NCBI GenBank assembly: GCA_947495125.1
Contig: CANLXL010000007.1
Coordinates: 186,001-250,000, forward strand
Origin: an uncultured Flaviramulus sp.
Lineage (GTDB): Bacteria; Bacteroidota; Bacteroidia; Flavobacteriales; Flavobacteriaceae
Direction: 5' to 3'
Length of the DNA: 64,000 bases
The notes under the pieces are model-generated. The model did no database searches. It was not told the origin of the DNA and was given only the letters and a program-made list of their open reading frames with translations. Shown here one piece after another: positions 1-7,544 of the stretch (the stretch's first letter is position 1; every line of letters begins with the position of its first letter). The position numbers were made by a program, and so were the translations under genes.

Positions 1-37
1 TCAGGTGAAAAAGAAAGGAAACATACCAACACGTATT

Positions 38-463
38 CTAAGCCTGTTTTATAATCTCTTCCAACTCTTTTGATACTTCGGAAGCCATTGCTCTTAAATT
101 TGGAATACAGCGTTCATCTTTTGAAAAGCTGCTATAATTGTCCTTCAGGATCATGATCTGTTTTAACAAATTACTTTCAGGATTTAACAGCTTTCTTTTG
201 GCTTCAATCTTTAGATTGATTTTTTTTATATGATTTTCTATGTTTACCAATTCCCGACGAAGTTTAGTCCGCTCTGCTTTTTCAACTTCACAGTTCTTAT
301 TTTCACGCGCCAGTTGATTCAAGATTTTTTTTAGAACAGCGACCTCATTTTGCTTTTTTAACTTAGCCTGTACATATTCAACCTTGGTGATTTTCAATTC
401 AACTAAGTCGTGTTTAATGTCTGCATGGCTTTTATAAGTAGGCTTAATCTCTTTTGTTTTCAT
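38..463 (-). CDS. Hypothetical coiled-coil protein
   Basis: A 141-residue, highly charged (Lys/Glu-rich) protein with no signal peptide or membrane segment. Residues about 15-100 are heptad-like and rich in K, E, L and I, so a long coiled coil is likely. I do not recognise a family. It is the last gene before the proposed ssrA integration site and points away from it, so it is probably host chromosome rather than island. The ATG at 463 follows an A/T-rich leader. Function unknown. Confidence 0.6.
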   Translation of the reverse strand: MKTKEIKPTYKSHADIKHDLVELKITKVEYVQAKLKKQNEVAVLKKILNQLARENKNCEVEKAERTKLRRELVNIENHIKKINLKIEAKRKLLNPESNLLKQIMILKDNYSSFSKDERCIPNLRAMASEVSKELEEIIKQA

Positions 464-702
464 CTTTTTCGTACGATTTACGATAAAATTCGAAGGTCTA
501 CTTTTTATTTTAAATTTAATCTTAAAAAACAGTTAATTTTTATAACCGATTAATAAGTGTTTTGAATAGGGAATAGTCGTTAAAGAAGTGCAAATTATGG
601 TTGAAGAAGATTTTAACATGCCAAACGAGAATGGAAGCGGATTGGTTCTTGTAAATGCACCTACCTTATTAACGTAAAAAACCCTTGTGAACAAGGGTTT
701 TT
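464..702. other. Host-side flank of island, no convincing gene
   Basis: No supported gene. An open frame of 27 codons (597-677, starting ATG GTT GAA GAA) ends just before the hairpin at 676-702 but matches nothing I recognise. It could be a gene tail or chance. Confidence 0.5.
676..702 (-). terminator. Perfect hairpin terminator abutting the distal att site
   Basis: AAAACCCTTG (678-687) pairs perfectly with CAAGGGTTTT (692-701) around a 4-base loop, with T-runs on both strands. It touches the 14-bp copy of the ssrA 3' end at 703-716. Inference: this is the original terminator of ssrA, separated from the gene by the island insertion. Confidence 0.7.
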
Positions 703-716
703 AGTGGAGTCGGAGA
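703..716. repeat. Distal attachment-site copy (14 bp of ssrA 3' end)
   Basis: AGTGGAGTCGGAGA is identical to 24621-24634, which holds the last bases of the tmRNA acceptor stem. It directly follows a terminator hairpin, as expected for the displaced original end of ssrA. Confidence 0.7.
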
Positions 717-776
717 CAACGACCATATTTTCAGTTTTATAGCGTTTATAGGGCTTCTAAAAGGCGTGAATTATAG

Positions 777-790
777 AGGTCACCGAATTG
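777..790 (+). repeat. Subterminal repeat of island (left copy)
   Basis: AGGTCACCGAATTG matches 13 of 14 bases at 24501-24514 (AGGTCGCCGAATTG) in the same orientation, 74 bp inside the left att copy. The right copy lies 120 bp inside the right att copy. These could be arm-type integrase or excisionase sites. Confidence 0.5.
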
Positions 791-972
791 GTCTCGATTT
801 AACAAACTTTAACATATGAATTGTTTCACTGAGGTTAAAATGAACTAAATCGCTTCAAATTATATTTAAATGCTAATTTCTAGATTTCATTGTCTATAGA
901 AATATTGATTTTCACGGCAATGACAGTTTGTTATGATAAGAAAATCTGATTTACTTATCATTGTTGCTTTTT

Positions 973-1131
973 GTTTCAAAACTATTAGGACATACTAAAT
1001 TGTCAACAACTCAAATTTATGCAAAGGTTATAGAAGAAAAGCTAAGTGTTGACATGCGATGTTTAAGGAATAGACTAAACGATACTATCAATAAAAATAG
1101 TGAAGGTAAAACTATGATAAATTCAGGTTGA
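973..1131 (+). pseudogene. C-terminal remnant of a second tyrosine recombinase
   Basis: The frame from 973 to the TGA at 1129-1131 encodes VSKLLGHTKLSTTQIYAKV followed by IEEKLSVDMRCLRNRLND. This is the C-terminal box II of Bacteroidota transposon integrases, including the catalytic Tyr of the TTQIYAKV motif. It aligns with, but differs from, the intact integrase at 23122-24372 (VSKMLGHKSLRTTQHYAKI). No start codon or upstream catalytic domain remains, so it is a relic. Its stop codon coincides with the start of the left copy of the long direct repeat. Confidence 0.8.
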
Positions 1132-1454
1132 CATAAGGGATTAAGGTTTGAATCGGGCTGGGGCTCGAACCTTTATTTTAAACAGTTGATATTCAAAAAG
1201 TTAATGCGTTATTAGCACATATAGGCACCGATTAACGCACCTGATTGTGTTTTAAAAATTAAATGAACTTAAATGAATGCAATTGCATTCAAAATTCAAA
1301 GATAGCTAATGTTAATGTACTTATAAATATTTTTCTAATGGATAATTACATTTTTACTTAATAAAAATATTACTCAATTTCAATTATAAATGTTTAACAT
1401 TAATTCACCAATTTAATCTCCTAACTAATAGTCTACTTTTTTATTGCAAGTCCA
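1127..1454 (+). repeat. Long direct repeat, left copy
   Basis: About 328 bp that aligns along its length with 21333-21645 in the same orientation. By eye most positions match, with small indels. Shared blocks include CGAACC near the start, CCGATTAACGCACCT, the perfect 18-bp palindrome TGAATGCAATTGCATTCA (1274-1291 here), ATGTACTTATAAATATTTTT, and TTTTTATTGCAAGTCCA at the end. It has no open frame. The two copies enclose nearly all island cargo. Confidence 0.85.
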
Positions 1455-1690
1455 CTACTTTGGAACTACGTAAATCAGAAATTGAAAAAGAGATTGTAAA
1501 ATTTGAACTTTAAAGATTTTTTTAACCTTTTCTAAATGAAAGTCTACTTCGTCAGAGTAAGTTTTTATTTAATAAGCATAAATATTTATCATTTAACAAA
1601 TAAAATTTATTGTTTATCAATAATATTTATATATTTGAAATATTAAATCATTTAAAAAATCTGGCTTATAAATTTTAATCTTTGGTAATT
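1455..1690. other. Non-coding stretch with candidate promoter for the 1691 operon
   Basis: No gene. TATATTTG at 1630-1637 fits the Bacteroidota -7 consensus TAnnTTTG, and TATTG at about 1607-1611 could serve as a -33 element. They lie 54 bp before the probable ATG at 1691 and could drive the three-gene unit 1691-3418. Confidence 0.35.
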
Positions 1691-2548
1691 ATGGAACTTA
1701 ATAAAAAATTCATTTCAGCACTTAATAGATCCCCAAATTGGTCGCGACTTATTTTTGGAGGCGTATTAATCTTACTTGCACTTTTTCTAAGTTCATTGAT
1801 CAATCTGCCTTCATATTTGAAATATATTTTGCACACTGGTTTAATCTTATTGGTATTGGTCAATTGGTTTATGTACAGAACTGAGGGTGAAAATTTGAGC
1901 GCCTTGGGATTTGACCTTAAAAGTAGAAACCTGTGGTTTTTACCATTGGGGCTATTGTTGGGACTGGTGGCGGATGCCCTTAACTTTTTTACAAGAACTG
2001 GTTTAAATGGAGAGGTGCTGAGTTTTAACCCCGATATCGATATGATGGCACTCTTGAAATTCTTCCTCATTTTGCTTCCCATGGCAGCCGTACAGCAGTT
2101 TTTAATCCGATCGTACTGTTTTAAGAAAACCATTGAAATGAGCAACGTTACCATAGCAAACATCATCTTCGGTATTATCTTTATTGCCATGCATAATGTG
2201 CTGAACGCAGGTCTGTTCGGAGCCATCTTTTATAGTGTGACACTCTTTATTTCACATTTGTTATTTTCCACGGCACTGTTGACCTCCCGTACCATCTTTT
2301 TTGCCATAGGCATCCATTGGGGCTGTAACGTAGCCAATGACCATTTGCTGGTTTCTGGACAGCATGATACTGCTATTGTGTATGCTACGGAACAGGTCAT
2401 ACAGAACAGTGGAGATTCTGGACCTAGCATATTAGGAATCCTTTTATTTTTAGTGGCTTCCAATATTGGCTATATACTATTGGGACTTTCAATCTGGAAA
2501 TGGAAGATCATAGGAAAACGATTGGGTTTTTCTGGTCATAAAGCATAA
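1691..2548 (+). CDS. CPBP-family (CAAX protease-like) membrane protein with altered active site
   Basis: A membrane protein of 285 residues from the ATG at 1691; the frame is open from a TTG at 1682. It has about eight hydrophobic segments. The C-terminal half has the CPBP (Abi/Rce1) layout: a motif-1 position, then FIAMH, then HWGCN. In active members motif 1 is EExxxR. Here it reads QQFLIR, so both glutamates are Gln while the Arg is kept. The two His motifs remain. Known: the glutamates support metal-independent Rce1-type proteolysis. Inference: probably not a functional protease, perhaps a binding or immunity-type homologue. It heads an operon with the DUF2975 and YozG-like genes (27-bp and 3-bp gaps). 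Confidence 0.65.
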   Translation: MELNKKFISALNRSPNWSRLIFGGVLILLALFLSSLINLPSYLKYILHTGLILLVLVNWFMYRTEGENLSALGFDLKSRNLWFLPLGLLLGLVADALNFFTRTGLNGEVLSFNPDIDMMALLKFFLILLPMAAVQQFLIRSYCFKKTIEMSNVTIANIIFGIIFIAMHNVLNAGLFGAIFYSVTLFISHLLFSTALLTSRTIFFAIGIHWGCNVANDHLLVSGQHDTAIVYATEQVIQNSGDSGPSILGILLFLVASNIGYILLGLSIWKWKIIGKRLGFSGHKA

Positions 2549-2575
2549 ATTAGTAATCATTAAATCTTGTGAACA

Positions 2576-3193
2576 ATGAAAGAAATAAACGCTTTTGAAA
2601 AAAAATCTATTTTGAACACCTTGCGCTATGTGGTCAACTTTATTTGGTACGCGCAATTGGTCATAGTCGCTTTGATACTTATAAAAACCTTGATACATTC
2701 ATTTAGTTCAGAGAATTCTTTTTCTTGGCCCGTGTATTTTGTGGCAACAGTTCAAGAGGATATTGTTTCCCAAAGTCCTAACGTTTTGATAAAGGGCATA
2801 CGGGTCAATGATGGCACATTGCTGTTCGACACGAAAAACGATTGGCAGGCCAACATCATGATGCTTTTGGGGATTCTCATTGTCGCTTTTCCTTTTATAA
2901 TTGTTACTTATTACATCAGGAAAGTCCTGAACAGTTTTATGGGAAATACCCCTTTTCTAAAATCCAACCTACGCAGGATACGTTTCATTGGCACCCTATT
3001 GGTTCTGTATCCAATTATAGTATATATTTTTGGGTTTTTCTATATAGGATATCTCAATGCCAATTTCGAGGGCTATGAATTTGTCAACAGTGTTACTCTA
3101 TGGCCATTGTTTTTTGGACTGTTTGCACTCGTCCTTTCAGAAGTGTTCCGATTGGGTATTGAGTATAGGGAAGATCATAACTTAACCATTTAA
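2576..3193 (+). CDS. DUF2975 family membrane protein
   Basis: A 205-residue protein with four hydrophobic segments at roughly residues 15-42, 90-115, 135-158 and 170-195, the usual DUF2975 layout. DUF2975 proteins are commonly encoded directly before a small YozG-type Cro/CI regulator, as here (the next ATG is 3 bp after the stop). The biochemical role is unknown. The pair is often thought to be a membrane protein with its dedicated repressor. Confidence 0.75.
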   Translation: MKEINAFEKKSILNTLRYVVNFIWYAQLVIVALILIKTLIHSFSSENSFSWPVYFVATVQEDIVSQSPNVLIKGIRVNDGTLLFDTKNDWQANIMMLLGILIVAFPFIIVTYYIRKVLNSFMGNTPFLKSNLRRIRFIGTLLVLYPIIVYIFGFFYIGYLNANFEGYEFVNSVTLWPLFFGLFALVLSEVFRLGIEYREDHNLTI

Positions 3194-3196
3194 GAT

Positions 3197-3418
3197 ATGG
3201 CGATAATAGTAAATCTGGACGTAATGATGGCCAAACGGAAAATGTCCCTGAACACACTCTCCGGAGAGGTGGGCATCACGTTGTCTAATCTTTCTGTATT
3301 GAAACAGAGTAAGGCTAGGGCCATTAGATTTAGTACTTTGGAGCTATTATGCGAGGTATTGGACTGCCAGCCAGGGGATATTCTTGAGTACCAACGGGAC
3401 TCTGAGGGTACTAAGTAA
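3197..3418 (+). CDS. YozG-like Cro/CI-type helix-turn-helix regulator
   Basis: 73 residues. The whole protein is one helix-turn-helix domain: NLDVMMAKRKMSLNTLSGEVG, then ITLSNLSVLKQSKARAIRF as the recognition region, then LELLCEVLDCQPGDILEY, the classic ending of the YozG/HTH_26 family. It starts 3 bp after the DUF2975 stop, so translational coupling is likely. It probably represses its own operon; no operator was identified. Confidence 0.85.
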   Translation: MAIIVNLDVMMAKRKMSLNTLSGEVGITLSNLSVLKQSKARAIRFSTLELLCEVLDCQPGDILEYQRDSEGTK

Positions 3419-3835
3419 GGTGGGGTTTAATTTTCTTTATTTAGGCTTTATTTACACGGCTTTAAAGCTATTGTTTATATAGGTCAAGTCTGTTTGTTAG
3501 ACTTCAGCAAAAAGTGAACTTTTAAAGGGTTTAAATCTTAGAGATAGATTTAATACATTTATCAACCCTTTAAAAGCAGAACAAATGCCAAAAAAGAAGA
3601 ATGCTAGTTCATTAATTAGTGAACTAAAGCGAAGAACCAGAAGAAAGTTTTAAACGATGAATAATTAGGTTTCAAGATTTGATTCTTTCTAATCATAATT
3701 TATGATTTTCTAGGTTTGCTTGGGTGCCGCGACCATGATCAAGATATAGAGAAGAATCAATTATAGTATTAAAAGCTGATAACCTCTAAAAAGCTAATTA
3801 AGGCAAAAAAAGAATAGATTTAAGTGTAAATACTT
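3419..3835. other. Intergenic, no supported gene
   Basis: A small basic frame of 22 codons (3585-3653, MPKKKNASSLIS then a basic tail) is present but too short and unsupported. Inverted AGTTCA/TGAACT bases within it could form a weak hairpin. Otherwise nothing recognisable. Confidence 0.4.
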
Positions 3836-4870
3836 TTACATAGGAATAGCTGTTTTTTCTCTTTGAGTCTTTAAATATTCACTTGGACTTATATTATACT
3901 TTTCCTTAAATATCTTAGAAAAATAACTTCTACTGCTAAAACCTATGGTGTAAACTATCTGAGAAACATTAAGTTCTGTGCTATTTATATATTCTCTGGC
4001 AACTTCTAGTCTAACGTGTCTTATGTATTCTGTAACTGTCCTAGAATATAAGATTTTAAAGCCTTCTTGAAGTTTTGCTTGTGTTAACCCAGATTCTTCT
4101 GCCAATTGATCTAAAGTGTAATCGTAAGACACATTTTTTAGAATATCTTTAGATAATTTTTGTACTATTTTGAGTTCGCTTTTATGTAAACTTGTTTCTA
4201 CTTTATGTCCTTTTATAGCAATATCATGTTGTTGAATATGCAAAGAAAGAATTTGATAAATCATACTTTCTATTTTAAGGATTCTTATCATTCCTTTTTG
4301 TTTAACTTTTCGAAGCTTACCAATGACATCTGCCATTTTTAAATCATAGCTACCAAAATAGGTAAATACATTTTCATGATCTTTGTCTAAGAATACCTCG
4401 TATAATTTCTTATTTAGTTGAGTCACATTGTTAAGACGTTTTCTCAAGTATTCTTTTCGTATAATTTGAATAACATTGATTTCAAGTTTAATATCTTTAG
4501 GGAAATAGCCATAATTGTAGCCACCATCTTTACTGGTAATAATTACCGACTGAAATTGTTCCAGAGTTTTTGTGTCTTTTTGAAAACCAAATTTATGACC
4601 ACAATGGCCATTTAAACAATATGTAAAATGAATAGGATTATAGTTTGATGCATCCATAATGAGTGTTATATCGTCAAAGAATGTAATATCATATTCTAAT
4701 AGACTAACCCCCCAATCAAACGTAATAAATCTAATATTTCCTTTAGCTAAATTGCTATCTACCGTTAAAATATATTCGCCCCATCGTTTTTCAATATCTC
4801 CACCAATAGTATTGCGAATTTGTTTCACAGTACCTTCAGTACTTTCGGCTGTTATATTTATTTCGGTCAT
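3836..4870 (-). CDS. AraC-family transcriptional regulator (candidate master regulator of the island)
   Basis: 344 residues. The N-terminal ~230 residues are an unrecognised sensor or dimerization region with no membrane segments. Residues about 237-335 form the two-helix-turn-helix AraC/XylS domain: YTLDQLAEESGLTQAKLQEGF, then the VTEYIRHVRLEVA linker, then VSQIVYTIGFSSRSYFSKIF and KEKYNISPSEYLK. It is a single gene with TATCTTTG (4876-4883) very close to its start, implying a very short or absent leader. Inference: it binds the paired half-sites 21 bp apart found at four nearby promoters (see findings), as AraC-family proteins bind direct repeats. Its own promoter lacks such sites, so it does not appear autoregulated that way. 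Confidence 0.9.
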   Translation of the reverse strand: MTEINITAESTEGTVKQIRNTIGGDIEKRWGEYILTVDSNLAKGNIRFITFDWGVSLLEYDITFFDDITLIMDASNYNPIHFTYCLNGHCGHKFGFQKDTKTLEQFQSVIITSKDGGYNYGYFPKDIKLEINVIQIIRKEYLRKRLNNVTQLNKKLYEVFLDKDHENVFTYFGSYDLKMADVIGKLRKVKQKGMIRILKIESMIYQILSLHIQQHDIAIKGHKVETSLHKSELKIVQKLSKDILKNVSYDYTLDQLAEESGLTQAKLQEGFKILYSRTVTEYIRHVRLEVAREYINSTELNVSQIVYTIGFSSRSYFSKIFKEKYNISPSEYLKTQREKTAIPM

Positions 4871-4913
4871 AAAACCAAAGATATTTCTTTTATTTCTAAT
4901 TTCATTAAATAAA

Positions 4914-4938
4914 AAAAGACCTCAAAAGAGGCCTTTTA
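4914..4938. terminator. Hairpin terminator between the 4960 gene and the AraC gene
   Basis: AAAGACCTC (4915-4923) pairs with GAGGCCTTT (4928-4936) with one mismatch. The minus strand runs into a long T-run, so it fits termination of the 4960-5403 transcript. Confidence 0.6.
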
Positions 4939-4959
4939 CGTTTTTCTTTTATTTGACTC

Positions 4960-5403
4960 TTAGATTTTATCAAATTCATCTACTATAAAATAGTCAGCAT
5001 CTGCGTTTTTAATTACATAAGTTGCTTCACCAATTAGGTATTCCATAGATTTACCATCAACAATTACAGCAAAACCCTTTTTTGTTTCTACAAGTTCAAA
5101 AGTGTCATTTGGCATTTTCTTATAACGTAATACAATGTAACGGTCGTAGGCTTTATCTGTATCATTATCAATACTTATTAATTTTGTAACGTGTTCTAAA
5201 TTGGGATCTACTGTTTTACTTCCCATAGTTGCAGACTTACGCTTTTCAATAACTTTCACTTTATAGGTAATCATTTTTTCACTTGTTTGATATTGAAATG
5301 TTTTTACAGTGGTTGTTTGTATTTTATCTGCTATTTCCTGTCCAAAAGAAAGAGATGATATCATTATAGAAAGTGTAAGTAAAATTAATTTTAAATTTTT
5401 CAT
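4960..5403 (-). CDS. Hypothetical exported protein, predicted regulon member
   Basis: 147 residues with a clear signal peptide (residues 1-21, MKNLKLILLTLSIMISSLSFG, cleavage near SFGQE). The mature part has no Cys pairs or motif I recognise and looks like a small periplasmic or surface beta-rich protein. It is monocistronic, closed by a hairpin at 4914-4938. Its promoter is one of four with paired half-sites (5536 and 5515 on the minus strand) and the -7 box TACTTTTG at 5488-5481, so I infer control by the adjacent AraC-family gene. Confidence 0.7.
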   Translation of the reverse strand: MKNLKLILLTLSIMISSLSFGQEIADKIQTTTVKTFQYQTSEKMITYKVKVIEKRKSATMGSKTVDPNLEHVTKLISIDNDTDKAYDRYIVLRYKKMPNDTFELVETKKGFAVIVDGKSMEYLIGEATYVIKNADADYFIVDEFDKI

Positions 5404-5480
5404 TATTTATATATTAAGTTAAAAATTATTCGAAAGCATTATTTTGATACTTTATAAGAAACTTAAAAAGGATTCTGATA

Positions 5481-5536
5481 CAAAAGTATACACTAAGTCA
5501 AGCTGACCTTTGCTCATATGAAGTTTATCTTAACTC
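5481..5536 (-). promoter_or_regulatory. Predicted AraC-type operator and promoter of the 4960-5403 gene
   Basis: On the minus strand: half-site GAGTTAAGAT begins at 5536, half-site GAGCAAAGGTC begins at 5515 (21 bp on), and TACTTTTG begins at 5488 (27 bp on). No good -33 TTTG is present, as expected for an activator-dependent promoter. Confidence 0.6.
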
Positions 5537-5540
5537 AATA

Positions 5541-5970
5541 CCTTTTATAAGCAAATATGATTATTGAGTTTTTTTGTTTTAAGTCGAAAATTATATTAAA
5601 TGAACAAATAGATACTTTCATTGTTATCTAAATTTGTATCAAATAAAATCTAAGGTGGTATTTAAACCTGTTGTTTTAATCCAAATATGACGAATATGAT
5701 TCGGCAGAGTGCGATCGTTTAATCCTTCAAAATCAAAAAGCAGTATTCTAAGTTAGTATATAAGTGGCATGTTAGAAAGTAGTCTAAATGCAACAATATT
5801 GTGCTATAATATGGTAAGTGTAGGTGGTTTAGTTAATCATGTTTGCCATTTTTGATGATTTGTTTATTTCAGCTGAGTATTGTGATGCGCATTTCCATAT
5901 GCGTTAGCATTTAATTGTTTACAGGTAAAAAGACCCTTATTTATTTAAGAGTTTCACATAAAAAGAAAAA
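5541..5970. other. Intergenic, possible fifth weak copy of the operator pattern
   Basis: No gene seen. AAGTCGAAAA (5581), GAACAAATAG (5602) and TAAATTTG (5629-5636) repeat the 21/27-bp geometry with poorer half-sites, facing the SRAP gene 335 bp downstream. The remainder is AT-rich with no open frame of note. Confidence 0.35.
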
Positions 5971-6675
5971 ATGTGTTATAAGATATCTAATACCGCAACT
6001 GTAGCAACAATTGAGAAAGTATTTAATGCTTCCTTTAAGTTTCCAAAGCTCCATAAAAAGGCTGCAGTGATAGATGGCTTGATAGAGTCGTCTATTTCTA
6101 TAATAACTATGACAAATAGAGAGCAAGTATCTTTAGCTATTTGGGGTATTTTACCAGAAATGTATCAAGACGATTGGCAGTATTTTCAAAATGTACAAAA
6201 CACGTTAAATGTAAACTTGAATACAATCAACGATGATGTTAAATATAAAAAAGCTCTAAAGAGCAGACGTTGTTTAATCCTAGTAACAGGATTTTTTACC
6301 TATTATCTCCGCCATGGTGATCTGTACCCTTACTATGTGCATTTAAAATCTAATGAACCTTTTGCCATTGCGGGAGTTTTTAATGAACTAGATGATGGTT
6401 TTATAACTTGCTCTATAATAGTTTCTAAAGCAAATTCTTTTATAAAGAAGATACACAACTCAGATACTTTAATGCCTGTTGTACTAGATAAATTCAATCA
6501 AGAAAAATGGTTAGATTCTAAAATTAGTGACAAAAGAATTATTGAGATTATTAATACAGTATCTCAGTTAAGCTTTAAGGCATATCCGATAGTGAAAGAA
6601 TTTCATAAATTAGGTGTGGATTTTGATTCGGTTTTAGATCCTGTAAAGTATAAGAATATACCAAATGTTAATTAG
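5971..6675 (+). CDS. SOS-response-associated peptidase (SRAP/YedK-HMCES family), atypical
   Basis: 234 residues. SRAP hallmarks are Cys2 directly after the initiator Met (MCYKIS), RRCLILVTGFF near residues 95-105, and ANSFIKKIHNSDTLMPVVL near residues 153-171 with the conserved His. Known: Cys2 cross-links abasic sites in single-stranded DNA, with Glu of the GFYEW motif and the His as helpers. Here that motif is GFFTYY, so the usual Glu is Thr. The abasic-site cross-link may still form, but its chemistry or reversal could differ. Located on the island, single gene, with a long AT-rich leader. Confidence 0.8.
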   Translation: MCYKISNTATVATIEKVFNASFKFPKLHKKAAVIDGLIESSISIITMTNREQVSLAIWGILPEMYQDDWQYFQNVQNTLNVNLNTINDDVKYKKALKSRRCLILVTGFFTYYLRHGDLYPYYVHLKSNEPFAIAGVFNELDDGFITCSIIVSKANSFIKKIHNSDTLMPVVLDKFNQEKWLDSKISDKRIIEIINTVSQLSFKAYPIVKEFHKLGVDFDSVLDPVKYKNIPNVN

Positions 6676-6920
6676 TTCTAGCTTTTTTTAATGCTATTTC
6701 TATAGTCTTTAGCCCTTTCAGCATGATGATTTTTAATAATTATTTTACTGAGGAGTTCTATAAATGTAGAAGCCCACTTTGAAATGTATTTTGATTTATA
6801 ATTATGCGTTTAATAAGTATCTCACTATCTACGATAGCAACTTCATTCTATGTCCGCTTTATAAACCTATATTAGTAAAGATAGTTTACTTTATAATCTA
6901 TTATAGAGAAATTAGTATTT
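6676..6920. other. Intergenic, nothing recognised
   Basis: AT-rich sequence between the SRAP gene and the predicted promoter at 6921. No open frame, hairpin or repeat that I would support. Confidence 0.5.
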
Positions 6921-6976
6921 GAGCAAATATTAAAATCATACGAGTTAAGTGAATATATACAATTAAGTGATTTTTG
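6921..6976 (+). promoter_or_regulatory. Predicted AraC-type operator and promoter of the DUF1328 unit
   Basis: Half-sites GAGCAAATAT (6921) and GAGTTAAGTG (6942) are 21 bp apart, and GATTTTTG (6969-6976) starts 27 bp after the second. The -7 box differs from TAnnTTTG only in its first base. It lies 63 bp before the ATG at 7040. Confidence 0.55.
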
Positions 6977-7039
6977 CAGTGTAAGCATTAATAAAAGTTT
7001 GTTAATGCTCTATTATAGTAACCATTAAAAGTTAAAATT

Positions 7040-7201
7040 ATGGTACGTTGGACAATCACATTTATTATTATTGCGATAATTGCAGGAGTATTAGGGTTTG
7101 GAGGAATTGCAGGAGCAGCAGCAAGAATTGCTAAAATATGTTTCTTCATTTTTATAGTATTGTTTGTATTATCTCTTTTAAAAGGAATAGTTAAAAAATA
7201 A
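7040..7201 (+). CDS. DUF1328 (YtjA-like) small membrane protein
   Basis: 53 residues: [20 protein letters not shown], then [20 protein letters not shown], then a second hydrophobic segment ending KGIVKK. The W near the start, GFGGIAG core and two transmembrane segments are the DUF1328 signature. Members are small inner-membrane proteins often found with stress genes; function unknown. It precedes the lipoprotein at 7291 and follows the predicted AraC-type promoter at 6921-6976. Confidence 0.85.
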   Translation: MVRWTITFIIIAIIAGVLGFGGIAGAAARIAKICFFIFIVLFVLSLLKGIVKK

Positions 7202-7290
7202 CTATTTATACCTATGGTTTTCAGAAATAACCAAAAGATAGCACGTATTAACATTTATATAAAATCAATAATAATTTAAAACATCACAGC

Positions 7291-7467
7291 ATGAAAAAAT
7301 TAACATACATATTCGTGTTATTATTCGCTACATCTATAATTTTCATTGGATGCAGAAAAGAGAAGTCAACTGAAGAAAAAATTGAAGATGGCATAGAGGA
7401 AGTAGTAGATGATGTAAAAGACGCTACAGAAGATGTTGCAAATGAAGTTGAAGATGCAGTAGATTAG
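7291..7467 (+). CDS. Small acidic lipoprotein
   Basis: 58 residues. Signal sequence MKKLTYIFVLLFATSIIF with lipobox FIGC (Cys at about residue 21), then a very acidic amphipathic tail of repeated EVVDDVKDATEDVANEVEDAV units that suggests a helical, Lpp- or entericidin-like envelope peptide. It follows the DUF1328 gene by 89 bp and ends at a strong hairpin, so the two probably form one transcript. The ATG at 7291 follows an A-rich leader. Confidence 0.8.
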   Translation: MKKLTYIFVLLFATSIIFIGCRKEKSTEEKIEDGIEEVVDDVKDATEDVANEVEDAVD

Positions 7468-7488
7468 AAAAATCATAATATCTTAAAT

Positions 7489-7528
7489 AATAAGGGCAGC
7501 GACGGTTTCGTCTTAACTGCCCTTATTT
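7489..7528 (+). terminator. Hairpin terminator after the small lipoprotein gene
   Basis: AATAAGGGCAG (7489-7499) pairs perfectly with CTGCCCTTATT (7517-7527). It lies 22 bp after the lipoprotein stop and 17 bp before the cardiolipin synthase ATG, so it may attenuate read-through rather than isolate the genes fully. Confidence 0.75.
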
Positions 7529-7544
7529 CGTTAACTTAGGCCAA

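Noticed and set aside
597-677. 27-codon frame starting MVEEDFNMPNENGSG, ending before the hairpin at 676-702
   Set aside because: No upstream continuation beyond a stop at 567-569, no recognisable family, and no ribosome-binding context; chance or a gene relic.
1141-1160. A tRNA gene at the start of the long repeat
   Set aside because: Only a T-arm-like CGAACC fragment is visible; no anticodon or acceptor stem could be drawn.
3585-3653. 22-codon basic frame MPKKKNASSLIS...
   Set aside because: Its basic character recalls small ribosomal proteins, but the sequence matches none that I know and it is too short to support.
5892-5910. CATATGCGTTAGCAT as a further regulon site
   Set aside because: It resembles the CATATGAG part of two sites, but no partner half-site at 21 bp and no -7 box at 27 bp follows.
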